Assembly (NCBI GenBank): GCA_017618435.1
Contig: JAFZUH010000292.1
Location: 1-14,101, forward strand
Reading direction: 5' to 3'
Source: Bacteroidales bacterium
Lineage (GTDB): Bacteria; Bacteroidota; Bacteroidia; Bacteroidales; WCHB1-69
DNA length: 14,101 nucleotides
Within the stretch, counting starts at the first letter, position 1. Each line of letters opens with the position of its first letter. Of the stretch, positions 1-6,122 are shown piece after piece. Below the pieces are notes generated by a model. That model was not told where the DNA came from and made no database searches. It saw only the letters and a list, made by a program, of their open reading frames with translations. A program made the translations under genes and the position numbers.

Positions 1-121
1 GAAACATTTTCAGATATTTTACCAATTGTCATTCAAATATATTGGGAAAGAACCTTACAATAAAACACGAATTTGAGCGTTAAAAAATTCACAGCATTTA
101 TAACAAAATAAAATTTTGGAA
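1..121 (+). other. Left-edge leader; possible 3' end of an upstream gene
   Basis: This is the stretch before the S41 protease. All three forward frames are open from the window edge, with stops at 61-63 (TAA), 74-76 (TGA) and 81-83 (TAA). An upstream gene may therefore end here, but the sequence does not show which frame is used, and none of the short tails (20 to 26 residues) is recognisable. The remaining 40 or so bases before the ATG at 122 are very A/T-rich. I see no Shine-Dalgarno sequence and no clear TAnnTTTG promoter element, so the protease may be read from an upstream promoter outside the window. Confidence 0.3.
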
Positions 122-1780
122 ATGAGTCGTAAAAAAAGGAATATTCTTATCGTAGCCGTTGTTTTAACTATAGGTACAGTTTTTTATGGTTTTGTTCGCA
201 ATGATTTTGAAATAGCGAAAAATATAGATATTTATGCCTCTATTCTCAAGCAATTGGATGAGCAATATGTAGATGAAATCAATGTGAATGATTTGCTGAA
301 AACATCGGTAGATGCTATGTTGGAAAAATTAGACCCCTATACGGTTTTTTATCAAGAATCTGACCTTGAGGAGTTTAAATTGATGACTACCGGGCAATAT
401 GGTGGCATTGGAGCCTTGATACAGCAAGACAGCGATTATGTTATCATTTCCGAACCCTACGATGGTTGGCCTGCTGCCGAAGCGGGGTTGAATCCAGGGG
501 ATAAAATATTGGAAATAGAAAACAAAAGTGTGCAACACAAAACCGTTTCAGATGTAAGTGCCATGTTGCGGGGACAACCCGGTACAAAACTGAAACTGAC
601 CATTTTGCCATACGGAAAGACAAAAAGCACAGTAAAAGAAATTGTCAGAAAAGAAATAAAACTGCCCAATATCAGTTATTGGGGATTGTTGGACAATCAA
701 ATTGGATATATCCGTTTGGACCAATTTACCGACAACGCCGGCAATGATATGAAACAGGCTTTTGCCCAAATGAAAAACGATGGAATGCAAAAACTGATTG
801 TCGATTTGCGTGGTAATGGCGGCGGATTGCTCAATGAGGCTATCAATATTGTCAATCTTTTTGTGGACAAAGGAAATATTGTTGTAAAAACGAAAGGAAA
901 AAACAGTGCTAAAAATCAAGTTTTTGCAACTGTCAATCAGCCGCTTGATACTAAAATTCCTATTGTGGTTTTAGTGGACAGAACAAGTGCTTCCGCTTCT
1001 GAAATCGTGGCAGGTTCATTGCAGGATTTTGACAGAGCGGTACTTGTCGGACAAAGGACATACGGAAAAGGTTTGGTGCAAAATGTAGTGCCTTTGTCGT
1101 ATAATACAAAAATGAAAGTAACTGTCTCCAAATACTATATTCCATCAGGCAGATGTATTCAAGCCGTAGATTATGCCGCTAAAGATGAGAATGGGCAAAA
1201 CAAACGGAAAGCGGATTCGTTGGCAACGCCTTTCAAAACAAAAGGCGGACGAACCGTATATGATTACGGCGGTGTGGAACCGGATATTAACAATCAGATT
1301 GAATCTTACAGCACTGTTTTGTTGGCGATTATGGAAAAACGGATTATTTTCAACTATGCCAACGAGTTTAAACTGAAACATGCAAGCATTGCTTCGGCCA
1401 AGCAATTCCGCATTAGTGATGAAATTTACAATGATTTTGTCCAATATGTAAAAAAGGAAAATTTGGAATACCAAACTTTTACCGAAAAACAAATAGAGCA
1501 GTTGCGGAAAAGTGTCAAAGACGATAAATTTTCCGACAATATCAATGCGACAATTGCACAATTGGAAAAAGATGTGGCCAAAGAAAAGGAAAATGATTTG
1601 TTACGTTACAAAAAAGAAATATCGGAATTGTTGCAGGTGGAAATTGTGTCAAGATATTATCATCAAAAAGGCGGTATCGAAGCATCTTTGACAATCGACC
1701 CCGATATAATAAAAGCAACGGAAATACTGCAAAATATGGATATTTATCACTCCATATTAAAGGGAACTTATAAAAAATAA
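122..1780 (+). CDS. PDZ-domain S41 family C-terminal processing peptidase
   Basis: This is a tail-specific serine protease of the CtpA/Prc type, which cleaves C-terminal regions of envelope proteins. The 552-residue product begins with a basic stretch and one hydrophobic segment at about 8-25, so it should be anchored in the inner membrane facing the periplasm. A PDZ domain follows at about 88-160, with the GIGA and GLNPGDKI motifs, then the S41 catalytic domain at about 180-370. The motif SASASE at 289-294 places the nucleophile at Ser291. Lys316 in TYGKG lies exactly 25 residues later, the spacing seen in CtpA and Prc, and Gln320 follows. The last 170 residues are charged and probably helical. 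ATG at 122 is preferred over an in-frame TTG at 116, which would add only two residues. It is the only + strand gene, and it ends 10 bases from the convergent VanZ-like gene. It appears intact and active. Confidence 0.95.
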   Translation: MSRKKRNILIVAVVLTIGTVFYGFVRNDFEIAKNIDIYASILKQLDEQYVDEINVNDLLKTSVDAMLEKLDPYTVFYQESDLEEFKLMTTGQYGGIGALIQQDSDYVIISEPYDGWPAAEAGLNPGDKILEIENKSVQHKTVSDVSAMLRGQPGTKLKLTILPYGKTKSTVKEIVRKEIKLPNISYWGLLDNQIGYIRLDQFTDNAGNDMKQAFAQMKNDGMQKLIVDLRGNGGGLLNEAINIVNLFVDKGNIVVKTKGKNSAKNQVFATVNQPLDTKIPIVVLVDRTSASASEIVAGSLQDFDRAVLVGQRTYGKGLVQNVVPLSYNTKMKVTVSKYYIPSGRCIQAVDYAAKDENGQNKRKADSLATPFKTKGGRTVYDYGGVEPDINNQIESYSTVLLAIMEKRIIFNYANEFKLKHASIASAKQFRISDEIYNDFVQYVKKENLEYQTFTEKQIEQLRKSVKDDKFSDNINATIAQLEKDVAKEKENDLLRYKKEISELLQVEIVSRYYHQKGGIEASLTIDPDIIKATEILQNMDIYHSILKGTYKK

Positions 1781-1790
1781 GGTTGATTTT

Positions 1791-2198
1791 TTAATTTTTG
1801 GGGGATGACAATACCCGTTTGGCAATAGGTTTGTTTAATATTTTGTAAAAAACACCTCCTAATATGGCTCCTATAGTGTCGGCATAGAAATCAAACATAT
1901 TGCCGTCTCTGTTGATACAAACATATTTTTGCCACCATTCGGTAAAAGCCCCATACAAAATGGAAATGAAAATGGCAATACAATATATTTGCCAAGTTGT
2001 TTTATGGTTTTCTTTTAGAAAACCGATTATTAAAAAAAAGGAGAAGCCTCCGAATAAAACAAAGTGAGTGAGTTTGTCCCATTGCAACCATTCGGCAAAT
2101 GTTTGAATAGACGGAATGAATGTTCCCGGAACGGATACCAGCAACAGAATAAACAAAAACCAAATAATGGCTAAACGGAAAGATTTTATTTTATTCAT
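1791..2198 (-). CDS. VanZ-family small membrane protein
   Basis: A 135-residue integral membrane protein with about four hydrophobic helices, near 9-24, 43-61, 70-85 and 105-120. It carries the polar residues typical of the VanZ-like family: Asp41 and His45 in DKLTHF, Glu87 and Gln90 in ExxQ, and Asp103 and Asp107 before the last helix. VanZ itself is linked to low-level teicoplanin resistance, but for most short family members, including those of Bacteroidota, the role is unknown, so no resistance function is claimed. The ATG at 2198 lies only five bases past the U-tract of the gcvH terminator. I found no promoter of its own, so expression probably depends on readthrough from gcvH. It converges with the S41 protease gene with a 10-base gap and no convincing hairpin between them. 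Confidence 0.85.
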   Translation of the reverse strand: MNKIKSFRLAIIWFLFILLLVSVPGTFIPSIQTFAEWLQWDKLTHFVLFGGFSFFLIIGFLKENHKTTWQIYCIAIFISILYGAFTEWWQKYVCINRDGNMFDFYADTIGAILGGVFYKILNKPIAKRVLSSPKN

Positions 2199-2203
2199 GA
2201 ATA

Positions 2204-2234
2204 TAAAAAAAGAGTAGCCGAAGCTACTCTTTTT
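2204..2234 (-). terminator. Rho-independent terminator after gcvH, UUCG loop
   Basis: On the - strand the sequence AGAGTAGC, TTCG, GCTACTCT forms a perfect 8-bp stem at 2211-2230, extended by A-T pairs to about 2207-2234. The loop is the very stable C(UUCG)G tetraloop. Seven T residues follow on the - strand (2204-2210), as expected of an intrinsic terminator for gcvH. The + strand also has a T-rich tail (2231-2240), so the element could stop transcription in both directions. Confidence 0.9.
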
Positions 2235-2248
2235 GTTTTTTGTTAGAA

Positions 2249-2629
2249 TTATAAGCCTATTAATGAGGTGTAAGCATCTGCATTTAATAAGTTGTTTAAT
2301 TCTGCAGGATTAGTCATTTTTATTTTTATAATCCAGCCTTTTCCGTAAGGATCAGTATTTATCAAAGCAGGGTCGTTTTCCAATTCTGCATTGAATTCCA
2401 AAACTTCACCACCAACAGGCATAAACAAGTCAGAAACAGTTTTAACGGCTTCGATTGAACCAAATGATTCTTCTTGGTTCAAAGTGCTGCCTTCGCTTGT
2501 GATGTCCACGAAAACGATGTCGCCCAATTCGTGTTGTGCAAAATCGGTAATACCTACATAGGCTTCTTCACCTTCAACTCTAATCCATTCGTGATCTTTT
2601 GTGTACTTTAAATTTGCTAATACTTCCAT
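2249..2629 (-). CDS. gcvH: Glycine cleavage system H protein
   Basis: GcvH is the lipoyl carrier of the glycine cleavage system. Its lipoyl arm shuttles the aminomethyl group between the P, T and L proteins in the cytoplasm. The 126-residue product has the usual length and full family pattern: the KDHEW start of the domain at 11-15, GITDFAQ near 26-32, and the lipoyl-lysine site SIEAVKTVSD, with Lys63 as the attachment residue. The C-terminal part, including NTDPYGKGW, is also typical. ATG at 2629 fits the domain start and has an A/T-rich leader without a Shine-Dalgarno sequence. gcvT and gcvP are not in the window, so gcvH is encoded apart from them or they lie elsewhere. A probable promoter lies about 85 bases upstream and a strong terminator directly downstream. 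Confidence 0.97.
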   Translation of the reverse strand: MEVLANLKYTKDHEWIRVEGEEAYVGITDFAQHELGDIVFVDITSEGSTLNQEESFGSIEAVKTVSDLFMPVGGEVLEFNAELENDPALINTDPYGKGWIIKIKMTNPAELNNLLNADAYTSLIGL

Positions 2630-2712
2630 TTGTAAAACGTTAAAAATTATTTATTTATTCTAAAAACTATTCTGTTGATTTTTATGGGTTCTATCCGCAA
2701 TGAAAATCGTAG

Positions 2713-2739
2713 CAAAGATATAATTTTTTTCTTTAACAA
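2713..2739 (-). promoter_or_regulatory. Probable gcvH promoter
   Basis: On the - strand, TATCTTTG at 2720-2713 matches the Bacteroidota -7 consensus TAnnTTTG exactly. A TTG lies upstream at 2739-2737, but the 16-base spacing is shorter than the usual 19 to 21, so the upstream half is weak. The expected transcript start, near 2706, gives a leader of about 75 bases. I see no glycine-riboswitch-like conserved sequence in that leader. Confidence 0.5.
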
Positions 2740-2762
2740 TATATAAAAAGATTTTTTTCTGC

Positions 2763-2793
2763 AAAAAACATTGTCTTTATTGTTCAACAATGT
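2763..2793 (-). terminator. Probable terminator of the glycosyltransferase/FemAB unit
   Basis: On the - strand, downstream of the FemAB-like stop codon, ACATTGT (2793-2787) and ACAATGT (2774-2768) form a 7-bp inverted repeat with a 12-base loop. It is followed by a run of T residues (2767-2763). The stem is A/T-rich and an overlapping alternative stem (AACAAT/ATTGTT, 2786-2801) exists, so this is weaker than the gcvH terminator. Its position between the last gene of one unit and the gcvH promoter fits a terminator. Confidence 0.5.
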
Positions 2794-2847
2794 GTATTGT
2801 TTATCTGTCATTCAAAATAGAACGAAAATTTGCTTGAAAAATATACC

Positions 2848-3789
2848 TCAAATGATATGATTTTTGCTGAACCAAGAAAGAATTTTTAATAATGGAGAAT
2901 TTATTTTTTCCAACAAATAATAATCAAAGGGTTGGGTGGCAAATTTTGCATAAGAATCGGCAATATTTTTTTGCATACTTCCTTCAAAATCAAATGCTAT
3001 ATGTTTGTTTTGTAGGTATTTAAGCATTTCAAATATCATCAAAGACGAGGCTCCTGAAGAACGATGGCGGGGGTGGATAAAATACAACAAATTGTAAGCC
3101 GTTTGTTTGTCCCATGCCACGAAAATAGCCGCATGGATTTCCGCATTGTCTTTTATGGCAATTATTTTTCCTTGATTGTGCAATATCGCTTCATGGCAAA
3201 TAGTTTGTAATAGTTGCGGGGCATAAAAATCCCTTTTGCCTTGTATTTGATATTGATAGGCATGCAATTGGCAAAATTGTTCAACAGATAAAGAAAAATC
3301 GACTTGCAAAGATTTTTCGGCTTTATGAATATGCCGTTGTTTGGAATGGTGAAATTGCGAAAACAAATTGTCAATGTTGTTTAAATCGTTGATTTTATAT
3401 GTAATACGCTTACTGATGTTGAATTTTTGTTGTTGCGGAATTTGACTTGCCATTTCCTCTGAAGAACAAGTCAGTTGAATCATACTTGGTTTTAACTGGT
3501 CTATTTTTTTTAACAGATAAGAAAAAATATGTTTTCTTTCTTCCGTAGTAATGTCTTTTAGAAAAAAACAACCTAAATATGGTGTTAATTGTGGTAACAA
3601 AAAACAAGTAAAACCATATTTTTTCATTTTTTGAAAAACGAGAACCGCTTGTATTTCATTGTTTTGTTTATAGAGAATAACGTCCCAAGTTTTGCCTTGA
3701 CAACAAACCGCATTGAGCCACCACGGCTGAAAAAACAAGGGCAAATCATTATGGTTGGCCCATAATATATAGGATTCTTTGTCAGACAT
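2848..3789 (-). CDS. FemAB-like / GNAT acyltransferase
   Basis: A 313-residue soluble protein with the layout of the FemAB/GNAT-like acyltransferase group (Acetyltransf_6 type). Some relatives add amino acids from aminoacyl-tRNA to peptidoglycan; others acylate sugars. The N-terminal half (about 1-140) resembles the first GNAT-like lobe. The second lobe has the basic HSKQRHIHKA segment at 148-157, the QIQGKRDFYAP segment at 181-191, the strand pair AAIFVAWD at 220-227, an RHRSSGASSLM segment at 241-251 and FDFEGS at 266-271, which is characteristic of the group. There is no signal peptide or membrane helix. The ATG overlaps the stop of the upstream membrane protein by 8 bases (ATGTCTGA), which suggests translational coupling. 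The link to a glycosyltransferase unit suggests a role in envelope glycan or peptidoglycan modification, but donor and acceptor are unknown. Confidence 0.75.
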   Translation of the reverse strand: MSDKESYILWANHNDLPLFFQPWWLNAVCCQGKTWDVILYKQNNEIQAVLVFQKMKKYGFTCFLLPQLTPYLGCFFLKDITTEERKHIFSYLLKKIDQLKPSMIQLTCSSEEMASQIPQQQKFNISKRITYKINDLNNIDNLFSQFHHSKQRHIHKAEKSLQVDFSLSVEQFCQLHAYQYQIQGKRDFYAPQLLQTICHEAILHNQGKIIAIKDNAEIHAAIFVAWDKQTAYNLLYFIHPRHRSSGASSLMIFEMLKYLQNKHIAFDFEGSMQKNIADSYAKFATQPFDYYLLEKINSPLLKILSWFSKNHII

Positions 3790-5125
3790 TTGTTTTTGAG
3801 TTTTTAGAAGAAGGCAAAACTTCTGTTGCTATGGACATTAACAGATATTGGAAACCCAACATAAAACAGATTAAACTCACAATTTGTCCGCGATAGGTGT
3901 ACCACCAATGTATAAAACTGTGATTGGCTGCTCCTATATACCAAATATAGGGATACAAACCAACGATGACAAACAGAAAACTTATTTTTAAGTTTTTGAC
4001 ATTGAAAATACGGGTTTCCGTTTTTTGATTTTTATCTTGAATGTTTGTTTTTCTGAAATATCTTATTGCAAAATAAGTCAAATTAGCCAATAAGACCAAG
4101 CAAAAATAAGGCCAAGCGATAAGATTGGTGTTTTTGATGAGAGCCCCCCATCGGGAATAAGGTTGTTTTACCCACATATCTCCTTCGGTACTTGTGCGAT
4201 AAAGAACGGTTTCAATTGCATTTTGTATAATATTTTCTTCACACAACAAGGTGGCGATAACCCATTTGGCTAAAAATGTAAGTGCATAACCGCATGTCCA
4301 CAAAATTGAAAATAGTATGATTTTTTTCAACAACAATGTTAGGGTATAATTTTGTTTGCTGAAATATAATATAGTTGGCACCATCATAATACCTAAAGAA
4401 AGAATGGGTGTGGTGAGAATGTCGAAATAATTGCTTAAACTTCCGATGATTAGAAATACAATGCCCAAATCCTTTTTTCTTTCTCCTCTGTCGATGCACC
4501 ATAAGGCACCGATTAAGGATAGGGCTAATATGAAAAAGAACTGCAAGGAAAATTGCATCATAAAAACATTTCCAATGAGAAAGCCGGCAGCGATATTCAA
4601 AGTGGTAATCCAATTGCTTATCTTGTATATGTGGATAAAAAACACAACAAACAACAGACTGCTGATAATGTATAATAAAATTCTAATGCCAGCATAATCG
4701 GCAAAAAGCAAGAAAAAACGGGTCAAAAAAGTGCTTCCGTGCCAATATCTTCCATAATGTGCATATATCGGAGCGGCTTCTTCGGCGGTCTTTTTTAAAT
4801 TGTCGGTGGCACTAATCGGATAGTTTTGTCGGGGTAGCAACATGACGGCTTCTGTCGGCCCAACCTTACCCATAGAATAGGCTTGATTGAGAATCATCGC
4901 ATCTGTAAAATTATCTAATTGATATTGTGGTTTTTGAATAAAAACAAAATCATAATCTTTGGGCAATGTATTGGCTTCAACGGTGGCACGAATGTTTGTG
5001 CGAATGGGCTTTTCGGGTAAAACATAAGATATAAAACCAAATAATACGTAGGCTAAAATTAAAATGCCGAAAATGAGACCATATTTATAGCCCACATGAA
5101 TGTTTGTTTTATTTATTTTGCTCAT
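3782..5125 (-). CDS. Polytopic membrane protein, possible GT-C type glycosyltransferase
   Basis: A 447-residue integral membrane protein with about nine or ten hydrophobic segments. The first is at about 16-36 and is followed by a loop of roughly 95 residues that should face the periplasm. The loop contains DNFTD at 71-75 and ends in YGRYWHG at 124-130. Further helices run through the rest, with a cytosolic patch near DRGERKK. A large first extracytoplasmic loop with acidic residues followed by many helices is the general plan of GT-C enzymes, which use polyprenyl-phosphate sugars. I cannot identify a named family, so function is inferred. An upstream in-frame TTG at 5131 is less likely than the ATG at 5125. 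With that ATG it overlaps the GT2 gene by 17 bases, and its stop overlaps the FemAB-like start by 8. The neighbouring GT2 enzyme could supply its donor. Confidence 0.7.
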   Translation of the reverse strand: MSKINKTNIHVGYKYGLIFGILILAYVLFGFISYVLPEKPIRTNIRATVEANTLPKDYDFVFIQKPQYQLDNFTDAMILNQAYSMGKVGPTEAVMLLPRQNYPISATDNLKKTAEEAAPIYAHYGRYWHGSTFLTRFFLLFADYAGIRILLYIISSLLFVVFFIHIYKISNWITTLNIAAGFLIGNVFMMQFSLQFFFILALSLIGALWCIDRGERKKDLGIVFLIIGSLSNYFDILTTPILSLGIMMVPTILYFSKQNYTLTLLLKKIILFSILWTCGYALTFLAKWVIATLLCEENIIQNAIETVLYRTSTEGDMWVKQPYSRWGALIKNTNLIAWPYFCLVLLANLTYFAIRYFRKTNIQDKNQKTETRIFNVKNLKISFLFVIVGLYPYIWYIGAANHSFIHWWYTYRGQIVSLICFMLGFQYLLMSIATEVLPSSKNSKTNV

Positions 5126-6032
5126 ATTCAATTAGTTTTAATTCATATAGTTTTTTTGATTTTATTGTGATAACATCTAATATCAGTCCGGTGAAAAAAG
5201 ACAACAATGCCGATAATGCAAAAAATATGGCGACAAAAAGCGTTGGGAATCGGGGTACCAAACCAATTTGCAGATATTCAACAAAAATAGGGACAAACAA
5301 AACAATAGCGACAATAGCCAAGATGGCAGCAACAACTCCGAAAAAATGAAAAGGTTTGTATTCTTTAAACAATAAAATAATGGTTTTCAAAACACTCATT
5401 CCATCAGAAAAAGTATTGAGTTTGGAAACACTTCCTTCGGGTCTGTCTTTGTAGGCAATAGGAATTTGTTCTATTTTGAAACGTTTGTCCAAAGCGTGGA
5501 TAGTCATTTCTGTTTCTATTTCAAAATTAGCACTCATTACAGGGAATAGTTTGACAAATCTCCGTGAAAATACTCTATATCCTGTCATAATATCGGTAAT
5601 TTTGATATTCCAAAACAGTGTGATTAAATCACGCACTAATTTATTTCCGAAATTATGAAATTTGCGTTTGTTTTCAGTGAAATAACTTGTTGACAATCTG
5701 TCGCCGATGACCATATCTGTACCATTTTTTCTAACACAATCAATCATTTGTGCTACCTGTTCTGCGGGATAAGTGTCATCGCCATCTACCAATACATATA
5801 TATCTGCGTCAATTTCCCTGAACATGCGTCTGATAACATTGCCCTTGCCCTGCATGGATTCAAATCTGACTATGGCACCTGCTTGTTGTGCGATAGATAC
5901 GGTTTGGTCGGTAGAATTGTTGTCATAAACATAAACAACTGCTTCGGGTAGCACTTGTTTGAAACTTTTTACTACTGTTTCTATGGTTTTTTCTTCATTA
6001 TAACAGGGTATAAGTACTGCAATGTTGTCCAT
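5109..6032 (-). CDS. GtrB-like family 2 glycosyltransferase
   Basis: A 307-residue GT-A fold enzyme with a C-terminal membrane anchor, of the type that transfers a sugar from a nucleotide donor to a polyprenyl phosphate. The catalytic domain starts at once with IPCYNEE at 8-14, then DNNSTD at 37-42 and the metal-binding DGDD at 83-86. It continues with TGYRVFSRR and FEIETEM. Two hydrophobic segments at about 233-255 and 266-295 close the protein, as in GtrB and CsbB relatives. The open frame continues upstream to 6089, but the extra 19 residues precede the conserved fold and contain the -7 promoter element, so the ATG at 6032 is preferred. It is the first gene of a three-gene overlapping unit. 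No GtrA-type flippase is present in the window. Confidence 0.9.
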   Translation of the reverse strand: MDNIAVLIPCYNEEKTIETVVKSFKQVLPEAVVYVYDNNSTDQTVSIAQQAGAIVRFESMQGKGNVIRRMFREIDADIYVLVDGDDTYPAEQVAQMIDCVRKNGTDMVIGDRLSTSYFTENKRKFHNFGNKLVRDLITLFWNIKITDIMTGYRVFSRRFVKLFPVMSANFEIETEMTIHALDKRFKIEQIPIAYKDRPEGSVSKLNTFSDGMSVLKTIILLFKEYKPFHFFGVVAAILAIVAIVLFVPIFVEYLQIGLVPRFPTLFVAIFFALSALLSFFTGLILDVITIKSKKLYELKLIEYEQNK

Positions 6033-6068
6033 TGATGAAAATTTTGATATTTGTAAACTTATTTTCTG

Positions 6069-6076
6069 CAAAAGTA
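6069..6076 (-). promoter_or_regulatory. -7 promoter element for the GT2 unit
   Basis: TACTTTTG on the - strand (6076-6069) matches the Bacteroidota -7 consensus TAnnTTTG exactly. It lies about 37 bases before the preferred GT2 start codon. A transcript start near 6062 would leave a leader of about 30 bases. No TTTG is seen at the expected -33 position (about 6096-6099), so the element may be weak or need an activator. Its presence argues against translation from the longer open frame that begins at 6089. Confidence 0.55.
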
Positions 6077-6078
6077 CA

Positions 6079-6118
6079 AAAAAACACAAAATAAATGGTG
6101 TAAAATAATGTGTTTTTT
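6079..6118 (-). terminator. Inverted repeat, possible terminator or operator
   Basis: A perfect 10-bp inverted repeat pairs AAAAAACACA (6079-6088) with TGTGTTTTTT (6109-6118) around a 20-base A/T-rich loop. On the - strand it follows the stop of the 464-residue membrane protein by four bases, and its right arm ends in a T-run (6084-6078), so it could terminate the long cysS-lgt-sufD-uup unit. The stem has few G-C pairs and a long loop, so it is a weak terminator by structure. It also sits just upstream of the TACTTTTG element, where a regulator could bind. Confidence 0.35.
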
Positions 6119-6122
6119 GTTT

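Noticed and set aside
548..1561. Long - strand open frames (123 and 138 codons) opposite the S41 protease gene
   Set aside because: They lie antisense to a gene with clear catalytic motifs, have no recognisable domain, and have no leader or spacing typical of real genes.
1772..1792. Possible bidirectional terminator between the S41 protease and VanZ-like genes
   Set aside because: The only pairing is six A-T base pairs (A6 with T6) around a 9-base loop, with no G-C pair in the stem. The convergent ends may use another mechanism.
2630..2708. Glycine riboswitch upstream of gcvH
   Set aside because: The leader is about 75 bases, A/T-rich, and shows none of the conserved paired regions expected of a glycine aptamer.
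4239..4613. A 124-codon - strand frame inside the 447-residue membrane protein gene
   Set aside because: It is an out-of-frame reading of the same strand, His- and Phe-rich and without family features; the main frame has coherent membrane segments and coupled neighbours.
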